A stretch of DNA of 27,129 bases from contig CAAGIZ010000241.1 in assembly GCA_900770075.1 (NCBI GenBank), positions 1 through 27,129 on the forward strand. The letters are read 5' to 3'. This stretch comes from Spirochaetia bacterium. Its GTDB lineage: Bacteria; Spirochaetota; Spirochaetia; Treponematales; Treponemataceae. Made by a program: the position numbers and the translations under genes. This document shows, piece after piece, positions 15,734-24,779 of this stretch. Under the pieces are notes generated by a model. The model was given only the letters and a program-made list of their open reading frames with translations, had not been told where the DNA came from and did no database searches. The stretch's first letter is position 1, and every line of letters begins with the position of its first letter.

Positions 15734-15794
15734 GCAGCAGGGTTGATTTTTTCGGAGAGGGGAAAATCTTTTGCCGGGAGAGAGTTAAAGATAA

Positions 15795-15831
15795 AAAAGG
15801 CAGGTTTGAAATGTGTTCAAACCTGCCTTTT
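15795..15831. terminator. Bidirectional intrinsic terminator between the phosphoesterase gene and leuS
   Basis: A perfect 16-bp stem (15795-15810 with 15816-15831) surrounds the 5-base loop ATGTG. On the minus strand it is followed by a T-rich tract, and on the plus strand the stem itself ends in TTTT followed by GTTATTT. It lies between two convergent stop codons, 62 bp after one and 12 bp before the other, so it should end both transcripts. Confidence 0.92.
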
Positions 15832-15842
15832 GTTATTTATGG

Positions 15843-18383
15843 CTATTTTAACACCACATTTACCAGTTTGCCTGGTACTACGATGACTTTTGCCACGGTT
15901 TTTCCGTCGGTGAACTTTTTGTAGCCGTCGGTTTCTTTTGCCAGCGCTTCCATAGTGGCGTTATCGGCATCGGCCGGGGCTTCAAATTTTGCCCGGAGCT
16001 TGCCGTTTATCATTACCGGATACTCTTTTGTGTCGTCCTTGCAGTATTCTTCGCTGAAGACTGGCCATTTTTCGTAGGCGTTGGTTTTTGTGTGTCCCAG
16101 TTTTTGCCAAAGTTCTTCTCCCAAATGTGGGGCATAAGGAGAGAGCATGAGGACGAAGCCTTCCCACATTGCCCTTGGCAGACTGTCGAACTTTGACGCT
16201 TCGTTGACGAATATCATCATCTGGCTGATGGCAACGTTAAAGTCCAGGTTGCCAGTGTCCTGAGTAACTTTTTTGACGGTTTTTGCGTAGGTTTTGCGCA
16301 GGGCTGCCAGATCTTTGTCCAGTTTGCCGGTTATGTCGGTGTCGTTTACCGGCTTTTCGGAAAGATTCCAGATTTTTTCAAGGAAGCGGTTTATGCCGAT
16401 GAGGCCCTGGGTGTTCCACGGTTTTGAAACGGTGAGGGGTCCCATGAACATTTCGTACATGCGCACACTGTCGGCTCCGTAGTTCTTTATCATTTCGTCC
16501 GGGTTTACTACGTTTTTGAGGGATTTGGACATTTTTGCCACAACCCGCTCTAGTTCTTCGCCGTCGTCTTTTGCGTAGAATTTGCCGTCTTTTTCTTCAA
16601 TTGCATCGATTGCAACAAGGGATTTTGTCTTTCTCTGGTAGGCAAAGGAAGTAATCATGCCCTGGTTTATGAGACGCTGGAACGGCTCTTTTGTGGAAAC
16701 AACTCCGCAGTCGTAGAGGACTTTGTGCCAGAAGCGGGCGTAGAGCAGGTGGAGGACGGCGTGTTCGGCTCCGCCTACGTACAGGTCTACCGGCATCCAG
16801 TAGTTTTCGTTTGTTTTTGCACAGAAACTTCCGTCGTTTTTAGGGTCAAGGTAGCGCAGGTAGTACCAGCAGCTTCCTGCCCACTGAGGCATGGTGTTTG
16901 TTTCTCTCTTTGCTGCTTCTCCGCAGACAGGGCACTGGCAGTTTACCCAGCTTTCGATACCTGCAAGGGGACTTTCGCCGGTGCCGGTTGGCTGGTAGGT
17001 CTTTACAGCCGGAAGTTCCAGAGGGAGCTGGTTTTCCGGTACGGGAACCGTGCCGCATTTTGGGCAGTGGATGAGCGGTATAGGCTCTCCCCAGTAACGC
17101 TGGCGGCTGAATACCCAGTCCCGGAGTTTGTAGTTTACGGCTTTGCGGCCGATTTTGTTTTCTTCCAGATAGTCCAGCATTTTTTCGATGGCATCTTTTT
17201 TGTTAAGGCCGTCGAGGAACTGGGAATTGACGTGAATTCCGTCGGCTGTCCAGGCTTGTTTTTGAACATCAACTTCTGACTTGAGTACTTCGATTATTGG
17301 AAGTCCGAATTTTTTTGCAAAATCCCAGTCGCGGGTGTCGTGGGCTGGAACTGCCATGATGGCTCCTGTTCCGTAGGAGATTAGTACGTAGTCTGCTACC
17401 CAGATTGGGATGAGTTTTCCGTTTACCGGGTTTATGGCATAGCTTCCTGAAAAGACGCCGGTCTTTGTTTTTGCAAGGTCTGTGCGTTCAAGATCGGATT
17501 TTTTTGCAGCGTCTTCCCGGTATTTTTCTACAGCCTGTTTCTGCCCTTCGGAGGTGAGTTTTTCGATGAGGGGGTGTTCCGGGGAAACTACCATATATGT
17601 AGCGCCGAAAAGGGTGTCGCACCGGGTGGTGTAGACGGTCAGTTTCTGGTCTGAAGGTTTTCCGTCCTTGTCTGCAACGGTAAAATCGACTTCAGCACCT
17701 ACTGAACGGCCGATCCAGTTGCGCTGCATGGCTTTTACGCTTTCCGGCCAGTCCAGTTCGTCAAGGTCTTTTAAGAGGCGGTCTGCGTAGGCGGTGATTT
17801 TTAAAATCCACTGGCGGATTACCTTGCGGGTAACCTGGGCACCGCAGCGGTCGCAGTGGCCTTCCTTTACTTCTTCGTTTGCAAGACCTGTCATGCAGGA
17901 CGGACACCAGTTAATCGGCGTCTGGGCTTCGTAGGCCAGACCTTTTTTGTAAAGCTGAAGGAAAATCCACTGTGTCCACTTGTAGTAGTCTGGAGTGCAG
18001 GTTTTTATTTCCCTGTCCCAGTCGTAGGAAAAGCCAAGGGCCTTTATCTGCTGGGTAAAGTGTTCGATGTTTTTGAAGGTGGTTTCTGCCGGATGGGTTC
18101 CTGTTTTGATGGCATAGTTTTCTGCCGGCAGCCCGAAGGCATCGTAGCCCATCGGATGCAGAACGTTGTAGCCGTTCATGCGCAGGAAGCGGGAGTAGAT
18201 GTCTGTTGCCGTGTATCCTTCCGGGTGTCCTACGTGAAGTCCCGCTCCGCTTGGGTAAGGGAACATGTCCAGAATGTAGCGGCGCTTTTCTTTTGGGAAA
18301 GATTCGTCTTCGACTGCCTTGAATGTTTTGTGTTCGTCCCAGTATTTCTGCCATTTAGGCTCGATGGTTTTAAATGGGTACAT
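15843..18383 (-). CDS. leuS: Leucyl-tRNA synthetase
   Basis: Charges tRNA-Leu with leucine. A class I synthetase of 846 residues, close to the usual 860. The HIGH box is HVGH (50-53) within PYPSGAGLHVGHPEGY, and KMSKS lies at 617-621. The CP1 editing domain is present, with TTRCDTLFGATYMV and GTGAIMAVPAHDTRDW, so mischarged tRNA should be hydrolysed. Two Cys-rich zinc motifs are visible, CPSC...CDRC and CPKC...CPVC. GAGGT precedes the ATG by nine bases. It is not in an obvious operon: a 238-bp gap lies upstream and a shared terminator downstream. Confidence 0.98.
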   Translation of the reverse strand: MYPFKTIEPKWQKYWDEHKTFKAVEDESFPKEKRRYILDMFPYPSGAGLHVGHPEGYTATDIYSRFLRMNGYNVLHPMGYDAFGLPAENYAIKTGTHPAETTFKNIEHFTQQIKALGFSYDWDREIKTCTPDYYKWTQWIFLQLYKKGLAYEAQTPINWCPSCMTGLANEEVKEGHCDRCGAQVTRKVIRQWILKITAYADRLLKDLDELDWPESVKAMQRNWIGRSVGAEVDFTVADKDGKPSDQKLTVYTTRCDTLFGATYMVVSPEHPLIEKLTSEGQKQAVEKYREDAAKKSDLERTDLAKTKTGVFSGSYAINPVNGKLIPIWVADYVLISYGTGAIMAVPAHDTRDWDFAKKFGLPIIEVLKSEVDVQKQAWTADGIHVNSQFLDGLNKKDAIEKMLDYLEENKIGRKAVNYKLRDWVFSRQRYWGEPIPLIHCPKCGTVPVPENQLPLELPAVKTYQPTGTGESPLAGIESWVNCQCPVCGEAAKRETNTMPQWAGSCWYYLRYLDPKNDGSFCAKTNENYWMPVDLYVGGAEHAVLHLLYARFWHKVLYDCGVVSTKEPFQRLINQGMITSFAYQRKTKSLVAIDAIEEKDGKFYAKDDGEELERVVAKMSKSLKNVVNPDEMIKNYGADSVRMYEMFMGPLTVSKPWNTQGLIGINRFLEKIWNLSEKPVNDTDITGKLDKDLAALRKTYAKTVKKVTQDTGNLDFNVAISQMMIFVNEASKFDSLPRAMWEGFVLMLSPYAPHLGEELWQKLGHTKTNAYEKWPVFSEEYCKDDTKEYPVMINGKLRAKFEAPADADNATMEALAKETDGYKKFTDGKTVAKVIVVPGKLVNVVLK

Positions 18384-18621
18384 AAGTAAGACCTCGTTTT
18401 TATCCGTAAATTCGTGCAGGATGATTTTTGGAATATCGCATTTAAAAAGGTAACTGATTCCAAAAACCCTGAAAGAAAAAGAGAGAACTTTTGAAAAGCC
18501 TGCTTTTTTTCCTTCCTGCCCTGACGAAAGAGTTTATCACTTTTTTGTTCTGTTGAAAATACGGGGGAGGGAGGGGAAACTCAGGATTTTACAAAAGAAA
18601 GGAACTTTGCAGGGTGCATAA
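18384..18621. other. Gap between the E-set protein gene and leuS
   Basis: About 240 bp without a credible gene. It must hold the leuS promoter on the minus strand, but I could not find a convincing -35/-10 pair. There is one G-rich patch at 18563-18576 on the plus strand (runs of 5, 3 and 4 G) and no clear hairpin terminator for the upstream gene. Confidence 0.5.
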
Positions 18622-19341
18622 CTATTCTACCGTGATGGCGGAAACTGTTTTGCCGTCGGGGGTGTAGGCTTTTGAGGGGTTTGTGGGGTCGATGAACCGG
18701 GTAAGACCGTTGTAGTAGGCGTAGTAGTAGGTGCCTGGAGGAAGGGGCAGGCAGAGTTCGTATTTTCCGGGGGAGGTTTCCTGCATTTCGTAAATCCAGC
18801 TGTCCCAGTTTGTAAAGGTGCCGCCTAGCCTTATGGTTTTGCCCGGTTCTGAGGTGCAGACGAATTTTGTAAAGCCTTCCTGCGTTTCTTCGGTGGCATT
18901 TTTTTGTATCTGGGGAATGTCTATGCAGGAGAATTCTACTCCGTTTTCTGAATCGTAGCGGGTGTTCGGGTTTGTAGGGTCGATTGTCCACAGTCCGTCG
19001 ATTATGAGTTTATAGGAAATCTGCCGGGTTTTTGGCGGAACTTTGAGGACGTAAAAATACCAGGAGTTTGTTTCTTCTCCTTCGTAGTCGTAGGTTCTGC
19101 GCAGGGAAAAAGCGTGAATTTTATTGAAGTTTTCAAAGTCAAAGGCGATTCCCACGGTGCGGGCGGTGTTTTCTGCCGTAAAGAGGATGTATTCGTTGCT
19201 GAGAAGGGGAGGGCAGACTCCACGGACTGAGGTTACAAGGTTGTCGTAATCGTAGGTGTCTTTTTTCTGTTCTTCGGTTTTTGCCGAAACGCTGAAAAGT
19301 GCAAGAAGCACCAGAACTGTAAAAAACGCAGGTTTTTTCAT
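18622..19341 (-). CDS. Exported protein with two E-set/glycogen-binding-like domains
   Basis: A 239-residue secreted or periplasmic protein of unknown role. A clear signal peptide ends near VSA (residues 18-20). Two beta-rich repeats follow. The first (about 45-135) ends in LIIDGLWTIDPTNP. The second (about 155-235) has IRLGGTFTNWDSW, LPLPPGTYYYAYYNG and RFIDPTNP. GGTFTNWD plus PGTYYYAYY plus DPTNP is the pattern of AMPK/isoamylase N-terminal (CBM48, E-set) domains. Such domains bind alpha-glucans or serve as structural modules. No catalytic domain is attached. It lies divergent from the TPR protein gene across a family 1 repeat. Confidence 0.82.
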   Translation of the reverse strand: MKKPAFFTVLVLLALFSVSAKTEEQKKDTYDYDNLVTSVRGVCPPLLSNEYILFTAENTARTVGIAFDFENFNKIHAFSLRRTYDYEGEETNSWYFYVLKVPPKTRQISYKLIIDGLWTIDPTNPNTRYDSENGVEFSCIDIPQIQKNATEETQEGFTKFVCTSEPGKTIRLGGTFTNWDSWIYEMQETSPGKYELCLPLPPGTYYYAYYNGLTRFIDPTNPSKAYTPDGKTVSAITVE

Positions 19342-19655
19342 ATACTGTTTTTCGGATTTTTTTTGCTGGAAGTTTAGAAGGAAGTTGTGCCGTTACCTGC
19401 GCGATTACGCACGTCTCTGCCTGCGGCAGGGGGTGGAGGGGACGCGGAGCGTGTGTTTTTGCGCAGCAAAAATACCGGAGGCGCGCAAGACGCCGTAGCC
19501 CCGGAAGACCCGGTTTTTGTGCAGCGAAACGATAGTGGAGCGGAACAAAAAGCCGCCCGAAAACCTTAAAGACTGGTTTTTTATTTTCCGAAAATGAATT
19601 TGGAATTGTATTTAGAGGTTTCCATTATCTTTTTTCTGGAGTAGAATAGAGAGAA
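19342..19655. other. Divergent intergenic region carrying a repeat and a promoter
   Basis: A 314-bp gap between divergent genes. Most of it is family 1 repeat copy B (about 19425-19562). Just before the plus-strand gene two overlapping promoter candidates can be read: TTGGAA (19600-19605), 17 bases, CATTAT (19623-19628); or TTTCCA (19619-19624), 17 bases, TAGAAT (19642-19647). The second would start transcription next to the ATG. I see no gene here. Confidence 0.5.
19425..19562. repeat. Interspersed repeat family 1, copy B
   Basis: GC-rich block between two divergent gene starts. The 29-base core at 19474-19502 matches copy A at 7976-8004 with three differences, and AGTGGAG follows at 19534-19540. 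Nearby, CTGCC-TGC-GGCAG (19420s) can form a small hairpin. Copy B is longer than copy A because of extra sequence between the shared blocks. Confidence 0.7.
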
Positions 19656-22600
19656 ATGCCGGGATTAAATCAGCTAAAAAAATTTGCCAGTGAAATGCGG
19701 AATATTGGCGACGAAGTGAAAATTCGCGCCCAGCGTGGTGAAAAGCCTGCTGTTGTTTCTCTCCCGGAAGGAATTTCTGAAGAAGACGATTCTGAGGACT
19801 TTGTACTCGGGCTTCCTGAACAGCCTGCGGAAGAACCGGCAGATGTTCCCTCGGAGGATAATCCTGCTGAGGCGGAGGCCGGAACGGAAAATGATTCTTC
19901 TGTCGGTGATGGAATTCCTGACCTTGACTCTCTTTTAAACCTCCAGTCTGAAAACTCTGACGATGAACCGGATTTAAGCGAATTTTTGGAGGAGCCGGAA
20001 GAACAGGAACCGGAAGAAATTCCTCTTGAAGACCTTGATTTTGAATCTCTCTTAAAATCCACCCCTGACGGCACTGCTGACATGGAAGAAAATGCAGTTG
20101 TGGCAGACGAAGACGGAGGCGGGGGAAGTTTTGCTCTGGATGATTTTCCGCTGACGGAGCCTTTGACGTCTGAAGAAGGCTTTGAAAGCCCCCTTGCTGG
20201 GGAAGATGTCCTGTCAGGGGGCAATCCTCTGTCTGAGGGCGGCGGACTGTCAGAGGGCAATCCTCTGTCAGAGGGCGGCGGACTGTCAGAGGGCAATCCT
20301 CTGTCAGAGGGCGGCGGACTGTCTGATGATGAAGATGAATTTGCTTTTTCCGGTGATGCCATAGATTTAAACGCTGACGTTCCTGACGAAATTACCGAAA
20401 TGGACGGAGGCCCTGTAGAGGACGTTTTGTCGGAAACTGCGGAAGGCGCGGAATCAGGTGAAGGCGAAAATGCGGAAGCCGGGCAGAAGGGCGTAAATGC
20501 GGCTGAAACTCCTGTTTTTGGCGAAACCCCTGAGGGACTTTCCGAGTTTTCCGAAACTGACAATAATGCTTTTTCTATGCCGGAGGATTTTCCTTCTGCG
20601 GAGGATTTTCTGACTGGCGGCGAATCTCTTTCGGAGCTGGATGGTCTGACGGAAGATGCTTTGCCGTCAGAAGGCAATCCACTGTCAGAAGGCAATCCTC
20701 TGTCAGAAGGCGGGGACGCTCTTTCCTTTAGCCCGGAGGATTTTAATCTGCCGGATCTTGAATCTTTTGATGCTGAATCTGACGGCGGACTTGAAGCACA
20801 GAATGCAGGGGAGGCCCTTTCTGTCGGAGATGAAAACGATCTGGCGGCGGCAGAAATTCTCAAAGGTCTTTCGGGAAATGGCGGCGAAGACGGGCTTGGA
20901 GCCGGCTCTGAATCTGTTCCTGTGGAAGATTTTTCCAGTTCCCTTGCCGAGATGGGCAGCGACGGAAGCATCGATTTCGGAAACCTTTCTTCAATTGGTG
21001 ACGTGGAGGAATTTCCCGTTACGGGAATCGGCAAAAACCTGCCCGATGATGACTTTCTTCTGGATGACGAAGAATTCAGAATTCCGGGATTTTCGGACAC
21101 AACCACAGCTGCCTTTGATAAAAAAGGTCATCCCAAGGTCGATACGGTGGACTTTTCTGGTGCAAATACCGGAAAGCCGAAGAACACCCTTACGGACGAA
21201 GAATACGCTGTCTTCAGAAAAAATCTTTCGGATTATCCTCTGAACCTTCGCCTTGCCGTTGAAGATTTAATCGTAAAAAACGAGTTTACCGACGATGCGG
21301 TTTTTGAAATAATCGAAAAAATACTGAACAAGACTCCTGCCCGGCAGATTGCTTCCCAGCTGGAAAAGATGCTGGACATTACCATCAACGTTCCCAGGGA
21401 TTACGAGCGCCGTTCTTTTGAGCAGTACGAGGCATACAAGCAGTCTTTCCAGTATCAGCTTAAAAACAGAATCATTCCCGGAACCATTGCGGGAGTCCTT
21501 CTCGCCTTTATATGTTCCTTGCTGTTTCAGACCGGGGTTATGTTTGTCTACAAGCCTGTCATGGCAAAAATCCTCTATAAACAGGGGTATGTGCTCCTGC
21601 AAAACAACGAATATCCTCAGTCCGATGCTAAGTTCCTTGAAGCTGTTCACTACAAGCCAGTAAAAAAATGGTTCTTCAAATATGCGGAAGGCTACCGGGA
21701 GCACAAGCAGTTTGAACGGGCTGCCCAGATGTACAAAAACACTCTGGGAGTATTTAGGCATGACAAAAATGCCGGCCTTCAATGGGCGGATATGGAACTT
21801 TACGACCGGGCAAACTACGAACGTTCCGAAGAAATAGTCCGCCGGGAAATCCTCGACTGGCACATAAACGATCCTGACGGTCTTTTGCTTTTGGGTGATG
21901 TTTTCCTTGAATGGGGGGAAAGCGATTATTCAAAATACGAAAAGGCCCGGCAGACATACTCAGACCTGATTCAGCTTTACGGCGGAACCGACCTTTATAT
22001 GTCCAGAATGATGCGCTATTTTATACGCACGGACAGGCTTAAAAACGTCCTTGAACTTAAAAACCATTTTTATCCGAGGGAAAAATCTCTGGAAGCGGCA
22101 GACTGGACTGAACTTTCCGGCTATCTTTTGGACAAGCTTTACGGAGAACTGAGCCGTTCGGAGGAATACCTTCGGGCAAAAATCGAAGACGTAAAGGCAA
22201 TGCTGGAGATTGCACAGAAAAAAGATCCTCAGAACCCGCTGTCCCACTACAATTCCGCCCGCTACTTTATGCACAACTCCAACTTTGAGTCTGCCCGGCG
22301 GGAACTGCAGGTTTCCCTCGACTGTTTTGAAAACCAGGAAGTTCGCTCCAAAAAAAGCGTCTACCGCGAAATCGATGCCTGCCGTCTTTTAGGCGAACTT
22401 TATGCAGACGTAAGCCAGTACCTGAAGGCTCAGGAAGTCTACACAAGGGGAATAACCCTGTTCCAGAGCGAAAACGAAAAGAACGGTCTTGAAGGAGATT
22501 TGAATACGGGAATTCTCTATGCGGATATGGGAGATCTGGAATACTTCATCTCCGGGGATATGGACGCCGCCCTCAGAAATTATGAACAGGCAGTTTTGAA

Positions 22601-23156
22601 TAAAAATTCCAATCCTAGCGTAAACTACCGCATTGGTGCCATAAACTATAACAAGAAGAATTACGAAAAAGCCCTCAAATTCTTCATAACAGCGGCAGAA
22701 AAAAAGGATTCGGACGAAAACCTGCTGCTTGCCACCGGAAACACCCTTGCCCTGCGGGGAGACATCTTTGCGGCCCAGGGCTACTACAGCCGGCTTCTTG
22801 AAATTTTAAACGACGAAAAGGCTCAGCGGTCAGTGCTCTTCCCTCAGGTGCGGGAGGAAGATACCCTTCTTGTGGAAATGCTTCTTAAAGCCAACAACAA
22901 TCTGGGAGTTGTCCTGAACAAGATTGCCCGGCAGACAGGAAACAGTCAGGCCAACGGAAAGAGCTTTGAGTGTTTCGTTCAGTCTATCCGTGCCTGGGAC
23001 GCTTTGACGAGGGACGCCCAGACCATGGTACGGCTGGGAGGAAGCAACCTTGCCCTGCAGAATTCAAAATACATAACGGCATCCATGGCAGAATTTGAGC
23101 CTGCCATCTACACCGACATTCCCCGTACTCTGGTCGGAGAGAAGATTCTCCGCTAG
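19656..23156 (+). CDS. Large acidic TPR membrane protein
   Basis: A 1166-residue protein of unknown function. Residues about 25-480 are extremely acidic and low in complexity, and include three tandem copies of a 12-residue unit, GNPLSEGGGLSE (from residue 189), encoded by a 36-bp DNA repeat at 20220-20327. A shorter GNPLSE pair recurs near 20674-20710. A folded segment of about 100 residues (500-600) precedes one membrane helix (about 609-632, TIAGVLLAFICSLLFQTGVMF). The rest, about 520 residues, is a helical TPR array, seen in stretches such as AAQMYKNTLGVF, ALRNYEQAVLN and YEKALKFFITAAEK. The acidic arm is therefore probably cytoplasmic and the TPR domain on the other side, though the orientation is inferred. 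It precedes the lipid kinase gene by 54 bp. Confidence 0.85.
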   Translation: MPGLNQLKKFASEMRNIGDEVKIRAQRGEKPAVVSLPEGISEEDDSEDFVLGLPEQPAEEPADVPSEDNPAEAEAGTENDSSVGDGIPDLDSLLNLQSENSDDEPDLSEFLEEPEEQEPEEIPLEDLDFESLLKSTPDGTADMEENAVVADEDGGGGSFALDDFPLTEPLTSEEGFESPLAGEDVLSGGNPLSEGGGLSEGNPLSEGGGLSEGNPLSEGGGLSDDEDEFAFSGDAIDLNADVPDEITEMDGGPVEDVLSETAEGAESGEGENAEAGQKGVNAAETPVFGETPEGLSEFSETDNNAFSMPEDFPSAEDFLTGGESLSELDGLTEDALPSEGNPLSEGNPLSEGGDALSFSPEDFNLPDLESFDAESDGGLEAQNAGEALSVGDENDLAAAEILKGLSGNGGEDGLGAGSESVPVEDFSSSLAEMGSDGSIDFGNLSSIGDVEEFPVTGIGKNLPDDDFLLDDEEFRIPGFSDTTTAAFDKKGHPKVDTVDFSGANTGKPKNTLTDEEYAVFRKNLSDYPLNLRLAVEDLIVKNEFTDDAVFEIIEKILNKTPARQIASQLEKMLDITINVPRDYERRSFEQYEAYKQSFQYQLKNRIIPGTIAGVLLAFICSLLFQTGVMFVYKPVMAKILYKQGYVLLQNNEYPQSDAKFLEAVHYKPVKKWFFKYAEGYREHKQFERAAQMYKNTLGVFRHDKNAGLQWADMELYDRANYERSEEIVRREILDWHINDPDGLLLLGDVFLEWGESDYSKYEKARQTYSDLIQLYGGTDLYMSRMMRYFIRTDRLKNVLELKNHFYPREKSLEAADWTELSGYLLDKLYGELSRSEEYLRAKIEDVKAMLEIAQKKDPQNPLSHYNSARYFMHNSNFESARRELQVSLDCFENQEVRSKKSVYREIDACRLLGELYADVSQYLKAQEVYTRGITLFQSENEKNGLEGDLNTGILYADMGDLEYFISGDMDAALRNYEQAVLNKNSNPSVNYRIGAINYNKKNYEKALKFFITAAEKKDSDENLLLATGNTLALRGDIFAAQGYYSRLLEILNDEKAQRSVLFPQVREEDTLLVEMLLKANNNLGVVLNKIARQTGNSQANGKSFECFVQSIRAWDALTRDAQTMVRLGGSNLALQNSKYITASMAEFEPAIYTDIPRTLVGEKILR
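20220..20327 (+). repeat. 36-bp tandem repeat (three copies) inside the TPR gene
   Basis: The unit starts at 20220, 20256 and 20292, and the copies are nearly identical at the DNA level. It is in frame and encodes GNPLSEGGGLSE. Near-identity of the DNA points to recent expansion, so copy number may vary between strains. Confidence 0.9.
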
Positions 23157-23210
23157 GGCGGAAACGGAAGTCAGCCTTATAACGAACAAGGGGCACTTTC
23201 TGGAGAAAAA

Positions 23211-23849
23211 ATGATCTGCATTAGAATAGGAATAGATTTAAAAAAGCATTTTCTTTCCCTCAAAAAAGAGGTTTTCAGAAAATCAATCCACATCTGCACC
23301 GCCTTTGTGCCGGTTTTCATTCATTTTTACAGAATTCCAACCCTGGTTTGCCTTGCCCTTGCCGGCCTGCTTTACACTGTTTCTGAATTTCTAAGGCTGA
23401 AGGGAATTACAGTTCCCCTGATAAGTTCCGTAACGATGGCTGCAGCCAGAAGCCGGGATGACAATAAATTCGTCCTTGGCCCTGTAACTCTGGTTGCAGG
23501 GGTGATTTTGACATCCCTTTTGTGGAAGGAGCCTTTTTCTGCCGTTGGAATTTTCGCCCTTGCCTTTGGGGACGGTCTTGCAAGCCTTGCCGGAAAAACT
23601 TTTGGCAGAATCGAAGTTCCCCTGACCGGAGGAAAAACCGCCGCCGGAAGCCTGACCTGTTTTGCAGCCGTGTTCATTTCCAGTTTTTTTGTCCTTCGCA
23701 GCTGTGTGCTCAGTTTTTTTCTTGCTTTTGCGGCAACTTTAATAGAAGGACTTCCATTAAAAGACTATGACAATATTTTTATCCCGGTGGTGACGGGCGG
23801 CATTGCCCAGATTTTTTTTGAAAATTTTTCCTGCTATCTCCACATATAA
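23211..23849 (+). CDS. CTP-dependent lipid kinase, Sec59/VTE5/DGK1-like membrane protein
   Basis: A 212-residue polytopic protein with about six membrane helices. The family signature is clear: RKSIHI (23-28), EFLR (59-62), GDGLASLAGKTFGR (120-133), GGKTAAGS (140-147), Glu179, and KDYDNIFIPVVTG (184-196). These are the nucleotide-binding elements of the dolichol/phytol kinase and CTP-dependent diacylglycerol kinase group, which often appears in databases as phosphatidate cytidylyltransferase. The likely substrate is an isoprenoid alcohol or diacylglycerol; the sequence does not decide which. GGAG lies six bases before the ATG. It follows the TPR gene by 54 bp. Its last 16 bp overlap the 3' end of the convergent membrane-protein gene. 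Confidence 0.85.
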   Translation: MICIRIGIDLKKHFLSLKKEVFRKSIHICTAFVPVFIHFYRIPTLVCLALAGLLYTVSEFLRLKGITVPLISSVTMAAARSRDDNKFVLGPVTLVAGVILTSLLWKEPFSAVGIFALAFGDGLASLAGKTFGRIEVPLTGGKTAAGSLTCFAAVFISSFFVLRSCVLSFFLAFAATLIEGLPLKDYDNIFIPVVTGGIAQIFFENFSCYLHI

Positions 23850-24658
23850 ATCGAGTGAAGCGTCCGCAGGTAACGGAAGGTTCCTCCCAAAAGAAGGGGA
23901 AGCCCCAGCGACATGAGAACAAAATTATCGGAAGTAACCAAAAGACCGTAGCCTGAAAGAATCACCAGCATAAAGACAGCAAGTTTTTTATATTCCCCGG
24001 TTTTCTGTTCCCTTGCAGTAATCCAGAAGGAAAGGGCACCCAGCAGGGCAAAGACCAGCCTGAAAACAAAAAAAAGCCTCGGAAAACCCCAGGTGACCGT
24101 GCCGGCAGAATTTATTCTGGCAGTGTTTATGGGAACGATTACGGCAAAAACTACAGTTATGGCAAACAGAATTGTCAGGTTCCGCTCCACGTCCTGACGA
24201 AAATCCGGAGAATTTGCAATTGCGGCAAAAAGAAAACTCAGCGGGCACAAAAGCCTTCCGATAAAAATTATCCTTCCGCAGAAAAAAAGCAGTTCGGAAA
24301 AAGTAGACCACAGACCGAAAAGCGGCGTCAAAAAGCGCACCCCCTCGCAAAGACAGCCGGTCAGAAAGGCAAGAAAAAACACCACTTCCGTGGACTGGGT
24401 GTTTTCAAAAAGCTTGAGGGCAAAAAAAACAGTCAGCGGAACAAAAATCACCAGAAAGGATATGGAAAGCATGGTGGCAGTAAAACTGTATTTTAAAAAA
24501 CTGATTTTTGCCATAAAAGCAGGAAGCCTCAGGTTTGGAGGGGGAGTTATGGCTTTGTTTACTAGGGCGATGATGAAAAAGATAGCGGCGCTTGCAATGC
24601 AGAAAAGTGAAAAATAAAAAAAGACCTGCATCATCCTGTTGCGAGTTTTTAGAGTCAT
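23834..24658 (-). CDS. Polytopic membrane protein of unknown function
   Basis: A 274-residue, very hydrophobic protein with about seven or eight predicted helices (roughly 10-31, 55-81, 90-110, 118-150, 158-178, 190-212, 218-240 and 245-262). I recognise no catalytic motif. Charged residues are few and concentrated in the short loops, for example NSPDFRQDVERN (148-159) and TAREQKTGEYKK. It converges on, and overlaps by 16 bp, the lipid kinase gene, and it is divergent from the DUF2259 gene. It could be a sensor or transporter module, but nothing in the sequence supports a choice. Confidence 0.75.
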   Translation of the reverse strand: MTLKTRNRMMQVFFYFSLFCIASAAIFFIIALVNKAITPPPNLRLPAFMAKISFLKYSFTATMLSISFLVIFVPLTVFFALKLFENTQSTEVVFFLAFLTGCLCEGVRFLTPLFGLWSTFSELLFFCGRIIFIGRLLCPLSFLFAAIANSPDFRQDVERNLTILFAITVVFAVIVPINTARINSAGTVTWGFPRLFFVFRLVFALLGALSFWITAREQKTGEYKKLAVFMLVILSGYGLLVTSDNFVLMSLGLPLLLGGTFRYLRTLHSIYMWR

Positions 24659-24770
24659 AAAAAAATATTAAAAGCAAACAAAAATTAAGTAAAGAGACCG
24701 TCCGAAATTTCCGAAAATAAAGAGAAGGGAACCCTGTAAAAGACCGGGAAGCCCGAAAAAGGGAATTATG

Positions 24771-24775
24771 GGAGG
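24771..24775 (+). promoter_or_regulatory. Ribosome-binding site that decides the DUF2259 gene start
   Basis: GGAGG lies between the in-frame ATG codons at 24768 and 24780, four bases before the second. It makes the second ATG the likely start. Confidence 0.75.
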
Positions 24776-24779
24776 AAAA

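Noticed and set aside
20220..20327. CRISPR-like repeat array
   Set aside because: The 36-bp units are contiguous, without spacers, and in frame in a coding gene.
19670..21106. A 478-codon open frame on the minus strand, rich in Ser and Pro
   Set aside because: It mirrors the acidic, repetitive first part of the TPR protein gene. Its composition is what the complement of Glu/Asp/Gly codons gives. No ribosome-binding site or known domain supports it.
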